A DNA stretch of 64,000 nt. Source: Thiobacillus sp. Its GTDB lineage: Bacteria; Pseudomonadota; Gammaproteobacteria; Burkholderiales; Thiobacillaceae. Shown here one piece after another: positions 54,181 to 63,761 of the stretch. The position numbers and the translations under genes were made by a program. Below the pieces are notes generated by a model. The model worked only from the letters and a program-made list of their open reading frames with translations. It was not told where the DNA came from and searched no databases. The stretch covers positions 310,001-374,000 of the forward strand of contig JACKLQ010000001.1 of NCBI GenBank assembly GCA_024235835.1. Reading direction: 5' to 3'. How positions within the stretch are numbered: the first letter of the stretch is position 1; every line of letters begins with the position of its first letter.

Positions 54181-54916
54181 CGCACGCATTGCTCTCGCCC
54201 CCGGCCATGTAGCCGTGACCACAGGCAGGCGCTTGCAGGAGGCTGCGGTGGCTGATCCCGGCTGGAACGGAGCCCTCAAGGCTCTGGCGGAACTGCTTGC
54301 GGCCGGTCGTCCCGATGCCCGCGCCCGGGTGGTGCTGTCCCACCATTTCGCCCCCGTTTATCTTCTGCCGGCCACACCGGTCAGGTTGTCACATGCTGAG
54401 TTGCTGGGCTGGGCCCGTGAACGCCTGGTGTCCCAGTTCGGCGAGTCCGCCCGGAACTGGCAGCTGGTGGCCCAGGCTGAGCCCCCAGGGGACCCCTTTC
54501 TGGTCAGTACCCTGCCACCGGAGCGCCTATCCGAACTCGATGCGGTGTTGGCAACCGCCGGCGTGCGAGCCATCGGCCTGCAACCATGGCTGGCCGTGGC
54601 CTGCAATCGGTACCGGGCCTCCCTTGGGCGTGGTACAGCCTGGCTGGCCCTGGCCGAACCAGGCCGGCTGACCCTGGCACGCATGCAGGGCGGGCGGTTC
54701 CGCGCCCTGAGGTCCGCCCTGACCGGTCCTGACCCGGTTCGGGACCTGGCCGACATGATGGCCAGGGAATCCTTGCTGGAGGCGGAAGGCACACAAGGCC
54801 CTGTCTGGCTTTCAAACATGCATGTCCCCGGCAGCTGGCAAGCCCTGGCCGGCAGGATCGAACTGCGCCAATTGGGCCCGGCCGAGCAAGGCATGGCCGC
54901 CATGCTGGGAACTTGA
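54161..54916 (+). CDS. PilM/GspL-like cytoplasmic platform protein
   Basis: 251 residues from a GTG that lies inside the end of gspE (20-base overlap). The pattern VVLSHHFAPVYLLPATP, LLGWARERLVSQFGE, LDAVLATAGVRAIGLQPWLA and TAWLALAEPGRLTLARMQGG is that of an actin-like fold as in PilM and the cytoplasmic half of GspL, weakly conserved. No membrane helix is present, so unlike GspL it would need the next protein for anchoring. Assigned by position and fold pattern, not by strong motif. Confidence 0.65.
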   Translation: MSLSWPSARIALAPGHVAVTTGRRLQEAAVADPGWNGALKALAELLAAGRPDARARVVLSHHFAPVYLLPATPVRLSHAELLGWARERLVSQFGESARNWQLVAQAEPPGDPFLVSTLPPERLSELDAVLATAGVRAIGLQPWLAVACNRYRASLGRGTAWLALAEPGRLTLARMQGGRFRALRSALTGPDPVRDLADMMARESLLEAEGTQGPVWLSNMHVPGSWQALAGRIELRQLGPAEQGMAAMLGT

Positions 54917-54918
54917 CC

Positions 54919-55431
54919 ATGCGCTACGTGGATCTGGATTTTCTGCACCCGCGCCCACGCCCTTCCCTGGCGGCCTGGGTTTTGCTGGCCGTCGGCATCG
55001 GGCTTGCGGCCATGGTCTTCTTTCAACATCAGGCCCTGGACGGAAACATTGCCCGGGAGGAGGGGCTCGCCCGAAAACTCAAGGCTGACACCGCACAGGC
55101 CAGCAGAAGTGGCAGGAAGGCCGGCGTCAGCCAGCAGGTCACCGCGGCTGAAGTCAAGGCTCGCCTGACTACGCCCTGGGGCGCACTTCTTGACAAGCTG
55201 GAACGCACCAGCCGCGGGAAAATCGCCCTGCTGTCCCTGGAAGCGGACGACCGGCGCAGGGAGGCAAGCATTACCGCCGAGGCACGAAGCGCCGAGGACA
55301 TGCTGGCCTACCTGGAGCAACTGAAGCAGGAGGCCGGCATGGATGGTGTCGTGCTTTCCAGCCACAAGATACTGGAAGAGGATGCGCAGCGACCCATTCG
55401 CTTCGTTCTCCGCCTGGAATGGAGACGCTGA
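54919..55431 (+). CDS. PilN-like inner-membrane platform protein
   Basis: 170 residues. A short cytoplasmic start (MRYVDLDFLHPRPRP), one membrane helix (about 19-38), then a periplasmic ferredoxin-like domain (LLDKLERTSRGKIALLSLEADDRRREASITAEA, and AYLEQLKQEAGMDGVVLSSHKI). This is the PilN/GspL-C plan. Two bases after the PilM-like gene, overlapping the next by one base. Split PilM + PilN in place of one GspL is a feature of type IV pili. Confidence 0.75.
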   Translation: MRYVDLDFLHPRPRPSLAAWVLLAVGIGLAAMVFFQHQALDGNIAREEGLARKLKADTAQASRSGRKAGVSQQVTAAEVKARLTTPWGALLDKLERTSRGKIALLSLEADDRRREASITAEARSAEDMLAYLEQLKQEAGMDGVVLSSHKILEEDAQRPIRFVLRLEWRR

Positions 55432-55955
55432 TGTCACGCCTGGCGGATCGCATGTTTTTCCATGTCCTTTCTCTGGGGCGGGTGGGCGCCTTGGGGGCTC
55501 TGCTCGTGGTCGGTGCCCTGCTGGCGGACGCCGGACTGCTGCGGCCCATGGAACAACGGCTGGATGCCCTGGTCACTGGCAACCAGCGTGCCATGCTCGT
55601 GCCGACCGAGGCTCGACGCCTCCTCCCGGCGTCGAGCGAGGGCGAACGCCCGGCCCTTGAACCGGAGGCTGACGAAGCCCTGCGCCGTATTTTCAACGCA
55701 GCCGATGCGGCCGGCATCGAACTGGCACGGGGCGATTACCGTCTGGTCCATGAGACTGGTGTCGGCTATCGCACTTACCAGTTCACTTTGCCCTTGTCCG
55801 GCGACTATCCCGCAATCCGCGAGTTTGTCGCGGGTCTGCTTGCCGAGGAACCGGCCCTTTCCCTGAACAGCCTGCTGGTGCGCCGCGACAGCATCGAGAC
55901 GCCTCAACTTGAGGCGACCCTGCGCTTCACCCTGTATCTGGAGGCCGGGGCATGA
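55431..55955 (+). CDS. PilO/GspM-like inner-membrane platform protein
   Basis: 174 residues. One membrane helix (about 13-35), a short helical linker (PMEQRLDALVTGNQ), then a periplasmic domain with GIELARGDYRLVHETGVGYRTYQFTLPL... and YPAIREFVAGLLAEEPALSLNSLLVRRD, typical of PilO and GspM. An upstream ATG at 55419 is possible but would overlap the previous gene. Four-base overlap with the next gene. Confidence 0.75.
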   Translation: MSRLADRMFFHVLSLGRVGALGALLVVGALLADAGLLRPMEQRLDALVTGNQRAMLVPTEARRLLPASSEGERPALEPEADEALRRIFNAADAAGIELARGDYRLVHETGVGYRTYQFTLPLSGDYPAIREFVAGLLAEEPALSLNSLLVRRDSIETPQLEATLRFTLYLEAGA

Positions 55956-56440
55956 ACAAGCGTATGCGCTGGCTTCTGCTGGTTCTTGCTGCCGTGTTGC
56001 TGGCAAGCCTCTGGCCCCATGGCGGGGAAGAGGAAACAGAGGTCGTGGAAGCGGCCAAGCGCCAGTCTCCCCGGGTTGCGACAAGCGGCCCGGCTCTTCC
56101 CGTTGCCAAGCCGGTCGCTTCGGCTGCCCGCGACCTTGGCCCCATGAAGGCGAATCTTTTCCCCGTCCAATCCTGGAAACCTCCGCCCCCCAAACCCCCG
56201 CCCGTTGTGGCCATGCCCCCACCGCGCCCGTCCCCCCCGCCCATGCCCTTCCGTTTCATGGGCCGCTGGGTGGAACCCGATGGCTTGGTGGTGTTCCTGA
56301 CCCAGGGAGAGACCGTCCTCCTGGCTCGCAAGGGGGACACCCTGGCCGGATCATGGCGGGTCGATGAAATTACCCAGGGCCAAATGAACATGACCTATCT
56401 GCCCCTGAACATGCAACAAACCTTGAGGATCGTCCCATGA
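55952..56440 (+). CDS. GspC/PilP-like periplasmic linker protein
   Basis: 162 residues. N-terminal membrane helix (MRWLLLVLAAVLLASLW), a Pro-rich spacer (KPPPPKPPPVVAMPPPRPSPPP, about 76-98), and a small C-terminal beta domain (FRFMGRWVEPDGLVVFLTQGE, then LLARKGDTLAGSWRVDEIT) matching the HR domain of GspC/PilP that binds the secretin N0 domain. Overlaps the secretin gene by 4 bases, in line with that job. Confidence 0.75.
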   Translation: MNKRMRWLLLVLAAVLLASLWPHGGEEETEVVEAAKRQSPRVATSGPALPVAKPVASAARDLGPMKANLFPVQSWKPPPPKPPPVVAMPPPRPSPPPMPFRFMGRWVEPDGLVVFLTQGETVLLARKGDTLAGSWRVDEITQGQMNMTYLPLNMQQTLRIVP

Positions 56441-58395
56441 ACTCGAGCCTGACCATGCAACGCCCGCGAGCAAGTCTTGTCAGGAGCGGTGTCTTGATGG
56501 CCCTGGCGACACTGATCGCATTTGGCTGCGCTTCAGACAAGGCCTTCCGGGAAGGCGAACGCCTGATCAATGAAGGCAAGACCGAGGCAGGCCTGCAGCA
56601 ACTGGAACAGGCCGTGAAGGAGCAACCCAAGAACCTGGGGTACCGGGCTGCCCTGTTGCGCAGCAGGGAGGCCCATGTGGGACGTCTCCTCGCCCAGGGC
56701 CAGGGCGCCCTGCAGGCTGGAAACCTGGACGAGGCCGAGGGACTGTTCCGCGAAGTGCTTCGGGTGCATCGGGAGAACCAGCGAGCCCCCGCCGGGCTTG
56801 CCGCCGTGGAAGCTGCCAGGCGGAGCAAGGGCATGCTTGCCGAGGCCGGAGCCGCCCTGAAGAACGGGGATTTCGAAACGTCCCGAAACCTGAGTCGCAG
56901 CGTCCTGGCCCAGGCGCCGGAACATGCCGAGGCCAAGGCACTGCTCAAGGAAGTGGAGGAAAAGGCCGGCAGGCCCGCGGGCGTGGTCATGCCCCAACTG
57001 GCGGCCGCCCTGCGCCGTCCCGTCACCCTGGAATTCCGCGAAGCCACCTTGAAGGGCGTATTCGAGGCCCTGTCGCGGCAGTCCGGCCTGAATTTCGTGT
57101 TCGACAAGGACGTGCGCGTGGACCAGCGCACCACGGTGTTCGCCCGGGACACCGCCATCGTGGACGCCCTGGACATGATCCTGGCAACCAGCCAGCTGGC
57201 CCGCAAGGTCCTCAACGCCAACACCCTGATCATCTATCCCAACATCCCCGCCAAGCAGAAGGAATACCAGGACCTGGTGGTGAAAAGCTTCTTCCTTTCC
57301 AACGCCGACGCCAAGCAGGCCCTGGTCATGATCAAGACCATCGCCAGGGTGCGGGACGTGTTCGTGGACGAGCGCCTCAACATGATCATGGTGCGGGACA
57401 CCCCAGAATCGGTGCGGTTGGTGGAGCGGCTTGTGAACCTGGCGGATCGCCCCGAGGCCGAGGTGATGCTGGAGGTGGAGGTCATGGAGGTGAAACGTTC
57501 GACCCTGCAGGAAATGGGGGTGCAGTGGCCAAACCAGCTCAGCCTGTTGAGCAAGCAGGCCCTGACTTCCAACATTCTCGATTCCTCGGGCAATACCATC
57601 GCGTCCACCACGACTTACACGGATGTGCCCCTGACCCTGGACCTGTTGCGCAGGATCAACTCGAAGACCACGGCCATCAGTCCGGCTCCGGGCGTGGTCG
57701 CGCGTGGAGAGGATGGCGACGTCAATCTTCTGGCCAACCCCCGCATCCGCGTGAAGAACAAGGAAAAGGCCAAGATCCACATTGGCGACAAGGTGCCGGT
57801 GATCACTTCCAACGTCACCTCCACCGGCGTCACCTCTGAGTCCGTCTCCTACCTGGACGTGGGCCTCAAGCTGGACGTGGAGCCCCAGGTGCAACTGCAG
57901 GGGGATGTCTCCATCAAGGTGGGCATGGAAGTGTCCAACATCGTGCGCGAGGTCAAGAGCGGCACCGGCACGCTCACCTACCAGCTGGGCAGCCGCAACG
58001 CCACCACCGTGCTGCGCCTGAAGGATGGCGAGACCCAGGTGCTGGCGGGCCTGATCTCGGACGAGGACCGGGCCGGGGTCAGCAAGATGCCCGGCCTGGG
58101 GGACCTGCCCCTGCTCGGCAGGTTGTTCTCCAGCCACCGTGACGAAAAGAACAAGACTGAGATCGTGCTCCTCATCACCCCCCGCATCATTCGCAACGTG
58201 GAACGGCCCTCCCTGCAGGACGGCGAGTTCTTCGCCGGCACGGACGGCAACGCGTCCGACCAGCCCCTGCGGCTGCGCCCTGCCAGCCGCATGCCAGGCC
58301 TGCCTGCCGTACCCCAGCCGGGACGGCCACCGGTGGATGCCAACGAGCCCGAGCCCCAGATACCTGGCCAGGAGGAGCGGCAGGAGGCGCAATGA
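56437..58395 (+). CDS. gspD: Secretin with TPR repeats, lipoprotein (GspD/MshL type)
   Basis: 652 residues. Signal peptide with lipobox LIAFGC, Cys31. TPR-like repeats (about 35-170), then secretin N domain(s) (TLEFREATLKGVFEALSRQSGLNFVFD, and VVKSFFLSNADAKQALVMIKTI) and the outer-membrane barrel domain (about 345-595; LLANPRIRVKNKEKAKIHIGDKVPV and VLAGLISDEDRAGVSKMPGLGDLPLLGRLFS). The C-terminal ~60 residues are Pro-rich. As a TPR-bearing lipoprotein it may need no separate pilotin, like PilF/PilQ merged; that is inference. Confidence 0.92.
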   Translation: MNSSLTMQRPRASLVRSGVLMALATLIAFGCASDKAFREGERLINEGKTEAGLQQLEQAVKEQPKNLGYRAALLRSREAHVGRLLAQGQGALQAGNLDEAEGLFREVLRVHRENQRAPAGLAAVEAARRSKGMLAEAGAALKNGDFETSRNLSRSVLAQAPEHAEAKALLKEVEEKAGRPAGVVMPQLAAALRRPVTLEFREATLKGVFEALSRQSGLNFVFDKDVRVDQRTTVFARDTAIVDALDMILATSQLARKVLNANTLIIYPNIPAKQKEYQDLVVKSFFLSNADAKQALVMIKTIARVRDVFVDERLNMIMVRDTPESVRLVERLVNLADRPEAEVMLEVEVMEVKRSTLQEMGVQWPNQLSLLSKQALTSNILDSSGNTIASTTTYTDVPLTLDLLRRINSKTTAISPAPGVVARGEDGDVNLLANPRIRVKNKEKAKIHIGDKVPVITSNVTSTGVTSESVSYLDVGLKLDVEPQVQLQGDVSIKVGMEVSNIVREVKSGTGTLTYQLGSRNATTVLRLKDGETQVLAGLISDEDRAGVSKMPGLGDLPLLGRLFSSHRDEKNKTEIVLLITPRIIRNVERPSLQDGEFFAGTDGNASDQPLRLRPASRMPGLPAVPQPGRPPVDANEPEPQIPGQEERQEAQ

Positions 58396-58877
58396 GAAAC
58401 CTGGGCCGGGTGGAGCGGGGCTTCACCCTCGTGGAGTTGATCATCACGGTGGCCATCGTGGGCATCCTCGCCTTGCTCAGCATGCCTTTGCTGGAAGTGG
58501 CCAGCACGCGACAGAAGGAAGCCGAATTGCGCACGGCCTTGCGGCAGCTCCGCACCGCCATCGATGCCTATCACCAGGCGGTGCTGGACAAGCGCGTCGA
58601 GTCTCCCGCGGACGCATCCGGCTATCCTCCACGACTGGAGCTTCTGGTGGAAGGCGTGCCGGACATCACCCACCCGGAACGTCGCAACCTTTATTTCCTG
58701 CGCCGCTTGCCCAGGGATCCCTTTTCCCCGGACCGGGAGGCCACGGCCGGGGAGACCTGGGGAAAGCGCAGTTATGCCAGCGCCCCGGATGAGCCCATGG
58801 AGGGCGAAGACGTCTACGACGTGTTTTCCCTGTCGGAAAGGGTGGGACTGAACGGCGTGCCCTACAGGCAATGGTGA
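58392..58877 (+). CDS. Pseudopilin (type II secretion-like), first minor
   Basis: 161 residues. Leader MRNLGRVERG, then FTLVELIITVAIVGILALL with Glu5. The body differs from GspG: two charged stretches (RQKEAELRTALRQLRTAID), a DPFSPDREATAGETWGKRSYASAPDEP loop, and an end VYDVFSLSERVGLNGVPYRQW. Starts 4 bases inside the gspD end. Probably a minor pseudopilin of the tip complex. Confidence 0.85.
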   Translation: MRNLGRVERGFTLVELIITVAIVGILALLSMPLLEVASTRQKEAELRTALRQLRTAIDAYHQAVLDKRVESPADASGYPPRLELLVEGVPDITHPERRNLYFLRRLPRDPFSPDREATAGETWGKRSYASAPDEPMEGEDVYDVFSLSERVGLNGVPYRQW

Positions 58878-58880
58878 GTC

Positions 58881-59327
58881 ATGAATAACATCGGAAAGTG
58901 GGCAGTGGGCGGTGGGCAGCAGCGGAGTCGCCGGTCCAAGGATCTGGATGCGGACCGCGGCCGGGCAGCCGGCTTTACCCTGGTGGAGCTGCTGGTGGTG
59001 CTGGCCATCGTCGCCACCCTGCTGAGCCTGGCCGTGCCGCGCTATTTCCAGCACGTGGACCGCTCCAAGGAAGCTGTCCTCAGGGAAAATCTGGCCACCA
59101 TGCGGGACGCCATCGACCAGTACCACGCGGACGTCGGCCAGTGGCCCGGCAGCCTGGATAGCCTGGTGGAGCGCCGCTATCTGCGCGCCCTCCCAAAGGA
59201 CCCCGTCACGGAAAGCGATCAGACCTGGCAGGAAGTGGCTCCCGAGGACGGCACCGAAGGCATCCGCGACGTGCGCAGCGGCGCGGAGGGCACCGCCCTG
59301 GACGGCAGCCCCTACGCCGATTGGTAG
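58881..59327 (+). CDS. GspG-like pseudopilin with long repeat-derived leader
   Basis: 148 residues. An unusually long leader of 31 residues (MNNIGKWAVGGGQQRSRRSKDL..., ending AAG) precedes FTLVELLVVLAIVATLLSLAVPRYF with Glu5. The first part of the leader is encoded by a heptamer array. The body has DQYHADVGQWPGSLDSLVERRYLRALPKDPVT and ends DGSPYADW, shorter than GspG and lacking its calcium loop. Confidence 0.85.
   Translation: MNNIGKWAVGGGQQRSRRSKDLDADRGRAAGFTLVELLVVLAIVATLLSLAVPRYFQHVDRSKEAVLRENLATMRDAIDQYHADVGQWPGSLDSLVERRYLRALPKDPVTESDQTWQEVAPEDGTEGIRDVRSGAEGTALDGSPYADW
58898..58921. repeat. Degenerate heptamer array in pseudopilin leader
   Basis: AGTGGGC, AGTGGGC, GGTGGGC, AGC. Read as KWAVGGGQQ in the leader peptide. 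Confidence 0.55.
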
Positions 59328-59329
59328 CC

Positions 59330-60001
59330 ATGTTGCCCCAGCGAGAGTCGGGTTTCACCCTGTTGGGGCTCCTCTTCCTGATGATGGTGCTGGGCATCGC
59401 CCTGGCGGCGGTGGGTACCGTATGGGAGACCGCCGCCCGAAGGGAGAAGGAGGCCGAGCTGCTGTTCGTGGGAGACCAGTATCGCCGGGCCCTGGAGAGC
59501 TATTACCGGGCTACGCCCGGGCAGGCAAAACGCTACCCTGCGTCGCTTTCAGACCTGGTCAAGGACAACCGCTTCCCCAATGCGGTACGCCACCTGCGCC
59601 GTCTTTATCGCGACCCCATGACCCAAGGCGAGCAATGGGGCGAGGTCAAGGAGGGTAACGAGATCGTCGGCGTCTATAGCCTGTCCATGGGCATTCCTCT
59701 GAAACAAGGGGGGTTTGCAAAGGATTACGCGGAGTTCGAGGAAAAGCAGAGTTATCTGGAATGGGTCTTCCTGGCCAGGAAGGATACGGCTGAGAGGGAA
59801 GTTCAGGACCAGGCTGCGGGACAGGGGGAGCAACGCAAGCTAAAGGAGTTGTCTCCCGAGGAGAAGCAGAAGTGCGCCGAAACCCGGGAAGCGTCGGTAG
59901 CCGTGTGCGAGGCGTCCTATCCCAACGAGCAGGACCCGGCTCGCCAACAATGCTTCGACGCGGCGAACCAGGAACACCTGCGCTGCGCCTATTTCAAATG
60001 A
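59330..60001 (+). CDS. Atypical pseudopilin lacking Glu5
   Basis: 223 residues. Leader MLPQRESG, then FTLLGLLFLMMVLGIALAAVG: mature position 5 is Gly instead of Glu, the property of GspK-type tip pseudopilins. The body has LFVGDQYRRALESYYRATPGQAKRYP, VRHLRRLYRDPMTQGEQWG and a charged C-terminus with four cysteines (KCAETREASVAVC, QQCFDAANQEHLRC) that could form two disulfides. Last gene of the cluster. Confidence 0.8.
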   Translation: MLPQRESGFTLLGLLFLMMVLGIALAAVGTVWETAARREKEAELLFVGDQYRRALESYYRATPGQAKRYPASLSDLVKDNRFPNAVRHLRRLYRDPMTQGEQWGEVKEGNEIVGVYSLSMGIPLKQGGFAKDYAEFEEKQSYLEWVFLARKDTAEREVQDQAAGQGEQRKLKELSPEEKQKCAETREASVAVCEASYPNEQDPARQQCFDAANQEHLRCAYFK

Positions 60002-60196
60002 GGGTGCAAGCAGGATGCCTCGCTGTCTGAAGCCGCGGGGGCGGTTCCTGGTCTGCAACCCCCGGCCCATTGGCCTCCAGGTCGCATGAGCGCGGGGCAA
60101 TGGTGTAATTCCCCTTGCCCATGGCACAGCACAAGGCCTTCTTTTATGCTTGCCCCATTCTCTGGTTGCGCCAGGCCAGGGATATTCGACGACACC
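60002..60196. other. Gap between secretion and MoxR clusters
   Basis: About 195 bases; no gene and no clear terminator. It probably contains the MoxR promoter, but I see no good -35/-10 pair. Confidence 0.35.
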
Positions 60197-61198
<1,002 letters not shown>

Positions 61199-61202
61199 GG
61201 CG

Positions 61203-62102
61203 ATGTTCCCGCGCGATCCTGCTGCGCCCGCCTGGCCGGCCGCGGAGTTGCGCCGCCTGGAAATCCTTTCCGCGCGGCTGGTGACCAGCCTCTTCGCCGG
61301 GGAGTACCGCAGCGTCTTCCGTGGACGCGGCATCGAATTCGAGGAGGTGCGCGAGTATCAGCCGGGAGACGACGTCCGCAGCATCGACTGGAACGTCACT
61401 GCCCGGGCCGGCAGGCCCTTCATCAAGCAGTACGTGGAGGAGAGAGAGATGTCGGTCATGCTGCTTCTCGACCAGTCCGCGTCCCTGAACTGCGCCACGC
61501 CGAGGCGCGGAAAAAGCCGGGTCGCGGCGGAGGTCTGTGCCCTCCTGTCCTTCGCCGCCGCACGCAGCCATGACCGGGTGGGCATGATGACTTTCACGGA
61601 CCGGGTGGAGCGTTATGTTCCCCCGGGAAAGGGAATGCGGCATGCCCAGCGCCTCATGGCCGAGGTGCTGGTCCGTACCCCCACGGGACAGGGCACCGAC
61701 CTGGCCCTGGCCCTGGACTATCTGGAACGCGTGCTTCGGCGCAGCAGCACGCTGTTCATCATTTCCGATTTCCTCGCTGGAGATTTCCGCCTGCCCCTGG
61801 CCGCCGCCGCAAGGAGGCATGACGTCGTGGCGGTTTCCATAACGGATGCCCTGGACGAGGCCTTGCCGGATGTAGGCCTGATGCGCGTGGCGGATGCTGA
61901 GACTGGCAGGCTGCGCCTGATAGACACGTCTGCCCCCCGGGTGCGGAAAGCCTTCCGGGAGCAGGCCATGGCACGGCGGCAGTCCTTGCGCCAGGCCCTG
62001 GCCTCGGCCGGCGTGGAACTCTTGTCCATGGACACGGCCACATCGACGGCGCAGACCCTCGTTCGTTTCTTCCAGGGCCGCAGGCAGCGGCTCAGCCGCT
62101 GA
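61203..62102 (+). CDS. DUF58 domain protein (VWA-like)
   Basis: 299 residues. LVTSLFAGEYRSVFRGRGIEFEEVREYQPGDDVRSIDWNVTAR is the DUF58 core, followed by a VWA-like fold with DQSAS (metal-site DxSxS) and GQGTDLALALDYLERVL. Typical partner of MoxR. Four bases after the ATPase gene, one-base overlap with the next. Confidence 0.95.
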   Translation: MFPRDPAAPAWPAAELRRLEILSARLVTSLFAGEYRSVFRGRGIEFEEVREYQPGDDVRSIDWNVTARAGRPFIKQYVEEREMSVMLLLDQSASLNCATPRRGKSRVAAEVCALLSFAAARSHDRVGMMTFTDRVERYVPPGKGMRHAQRLMAEVLVRTPTGQGTDLALALDYLERVLRRSSTLFIISDFLAGDFRLPLAAAARRHDVVAVSITDALDEALPDVGLMRVADAETGRLRLIDTSAPRVRKAFREQAMARRQSLRQALASAGVELLSMDTATSTAQTLVRFFQGRRQRLSR

Positions 62103-62659
62103 TGTTGTTTCGCCCGGGACTCCCTACCTTGCTGTTCCTCGCTTCGCCGGCCCTGGCGGATCAAGCCTTGCTGCGGGATGTCCGAGGCCCCGTTCCCGTG
62201 GAGAGTATGCCGCCTTTCCTGCTGACTGCCGGTGTCCTGCTGCTGGCTGTGCTGCTGTACCGGGTGCTGCGCCGCAAGCCGGAAGATGCCCAGGGCAATC
62301 CAACCTCGCCGCCGCCCGATCCCGCTCCCGTGGACAGGCTTGAAAGGTTGTTGGAGGAACATCGCCTGGGTCGTTGTACGGATGTCTTTCTGGTACTCGG
62401 TCTCGACGCGTGGGTACGCGATGCCCTGGATGCCAGCCAGGGCATACCTGCCCGGCGGTTGACGTCGGTGGAAGTGATGCAGCGCTCCGGTAAGGCCATG
62501 GCTGCCGCCCCGAATGCCCTGGACTCCCTGGAACGGTTGTTCGGACTGGGCGACCGGGTCAAGTTCGGCGCCCATCCGCCTTGCCCTGAAGAAGTGCGGG
62601 AGGCTCTTGCCGCGGCCTTGGTCCTGGGACGTGCCCTGGCAGAAAGAGAGCCCGCGTGA
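62102..62659 (+). CDS. DUF4381-like membrane protein
   Basis: 185 residues. Signal-like start, then QALLRDVRGPVPVESMPPF just before a membrane helix (about 38-58), the typical DUF4381 opening. The cytoplasmic part is helical (RLERLLEEHRLGRCTDVFLVLGLDAWVRDALD). These proteins sit between DUF58 and VWA genes in MoxR clusters. Confidence 0.75.
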   Translation: MLFRPGLPTLLFLASPALADQALLRDVRGPVPVESMPPFLLTAGVLLLAVLLYRVLRRKPEDAQGNPTSPPPDPAPVDRLERLLEEHRLGRCTDVFLVLGLDAWVRDALDASQGIPARRLTSVEVMQRSGKAMAAAPNALDSLERLFGLGDRVKFGAHPPCPEEVREALAAALVLGRALAEREPA

Positions 62660-63678
62660 GGTTCCATGACCCACATTGGCTATTGCTGTTGCTGCTCCTG
62701 GTTCCCTGGGGGCTCCATCTGCGCGGGCGGGAAGGCAGGGGGGACGCCCTGGCCATGGCGGACGGCGCCCTCCTGTGTACGCTGCCGGACACGCCCCGCG
62801 CTCGCCTGGCTCGCCATCTGCCCTATTTACGCCTGTTGTGGGTGGCCCTGGCGGTCTTGGCCCTTGCCCGGCCCCAGGCGGTGGTACAGGAGTCCACCGT
62901 ACACGGCAAAGGCGTGGACCTGGTCATCGCCCTGGACCTTTCCACCAGCATGCTGGCCGAGGATTCCCAAGCATCCCCTCCCAGGAAGAACCGGCTGGCC
63001 ATGGCCAAGGAGGTGGTTTCCGGTTTTCTCGGGGGGCGTCCTGGAGACCGGATCGGGCTTGTGGCCTTCGCGGCCCGACCCTACCCGGCCGCGCCCATGA
63101 CCCTGGACCATGCCTGGCTGCGCGACGCCACCCTGGGGCTGCAGGCCGGTGCCATCGAGGATGGGACCGCCCTGGGGGAAGCCATCCTTGCGGCGTTGAA
63201 CCGCCTGCGGGGCCCGTCGGGCAACGCTGTTCGACAAGACATATCCAGGAGCCAGGCGATCATCCTGATCACCGACGGCCGCAGCAACACGGGCCCGACC
63301 ACGCCGCAACTTGCCGCCCAGGCGGCCAGGACCCTGGGCATCCGCGTCCACACCATCGGTATCGGCTCCCGGGGCCAATCCCTCATCCCCATGGAAAACC
63401 CCCTCGGAGGCACGCTTTACAGGACGGTCGGTGCGGACCTGGACGAAGCAACATTGCGGGAGATCGCCACCGCCACAGGCGGCGCCTATTTCCGGGCGGA
63501 TGACCGGGACAGCCTGGAGAAGGTGTTCCGGGAAATCGATCGCCTCGAAAAACGTCCCATGGAGCACAAGCGCTACTACGCCTTTCAGGAACTGTTCCCC
63601 CTGCTGCTCGCCGTTTCCCTGGCGGCATGGGCTTTGGAACTGGCCTTGGGCGCCACCCTGTTACGCAGGGTACCCTGA
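62656..63678 (+). CDS. BatA-like VWA protein
   Basis: 340 residues from a GTG overlapping the previous stop. Membrane helices at about 7-23, 55-72 and 315-335; between the last two a VWA domain with the metal site DLSTSM (Asp94), the threonine in DGTALGEAI and ILITDGRSNTG. BatA-type protein of the Bat (Bacteroides aerotolerance) family, thought to work with MoxR at the inner membrane. Confidence 0.92.
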   Translation: MRFHDPHWLLLLLLLVPWGLHLRGREGRGDALAMADGALLCTLPDTPRARLARHLPYLRLLWVALAVLALARPQAVVQESTVHGKGVDLVIALDLSTSMLAEDSQASPPRKNRLAMAKEVVSGFLGGRPGDRIGLVAFAARPYPAAPMTLDHAWLRDATLGLQAGAIEDGTALGEAILAALNRLRGPSGNAVRQDISRSQAIILITDGRSNTGPTTPQLAAQAARTLGIRVHTIGIGSRGQSLIPMENPLGGTLYRTVGADLDEATLREIATATGGAYFRADDRDSLEKVFREIDRLEKRPMEHKRYYAFQELFPLLLAVSLAAWALELALGATLLRRVP

Positions 63679-63679
63679 G

Positions 63680-63761
63680 ATGAAACAGGGTCCAGGGTTT
63701 CTACGTTCGATGCCCCTCGAGGGGGGGGCAGTATGGTCAGGGCGGCGAGGGCCGTACTGAT
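63680..63761. other. Gap between BatA-like and BatB-like genes with palindrome
   Basis: Contains CCCCTCGAGGGG inside a GC-rich stretch, followed by CAGTATGGTCAGGGCGGCGAGGGCCG. It may be one more copy of a dispersed repeat; not proved. Confidence 0.35.
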
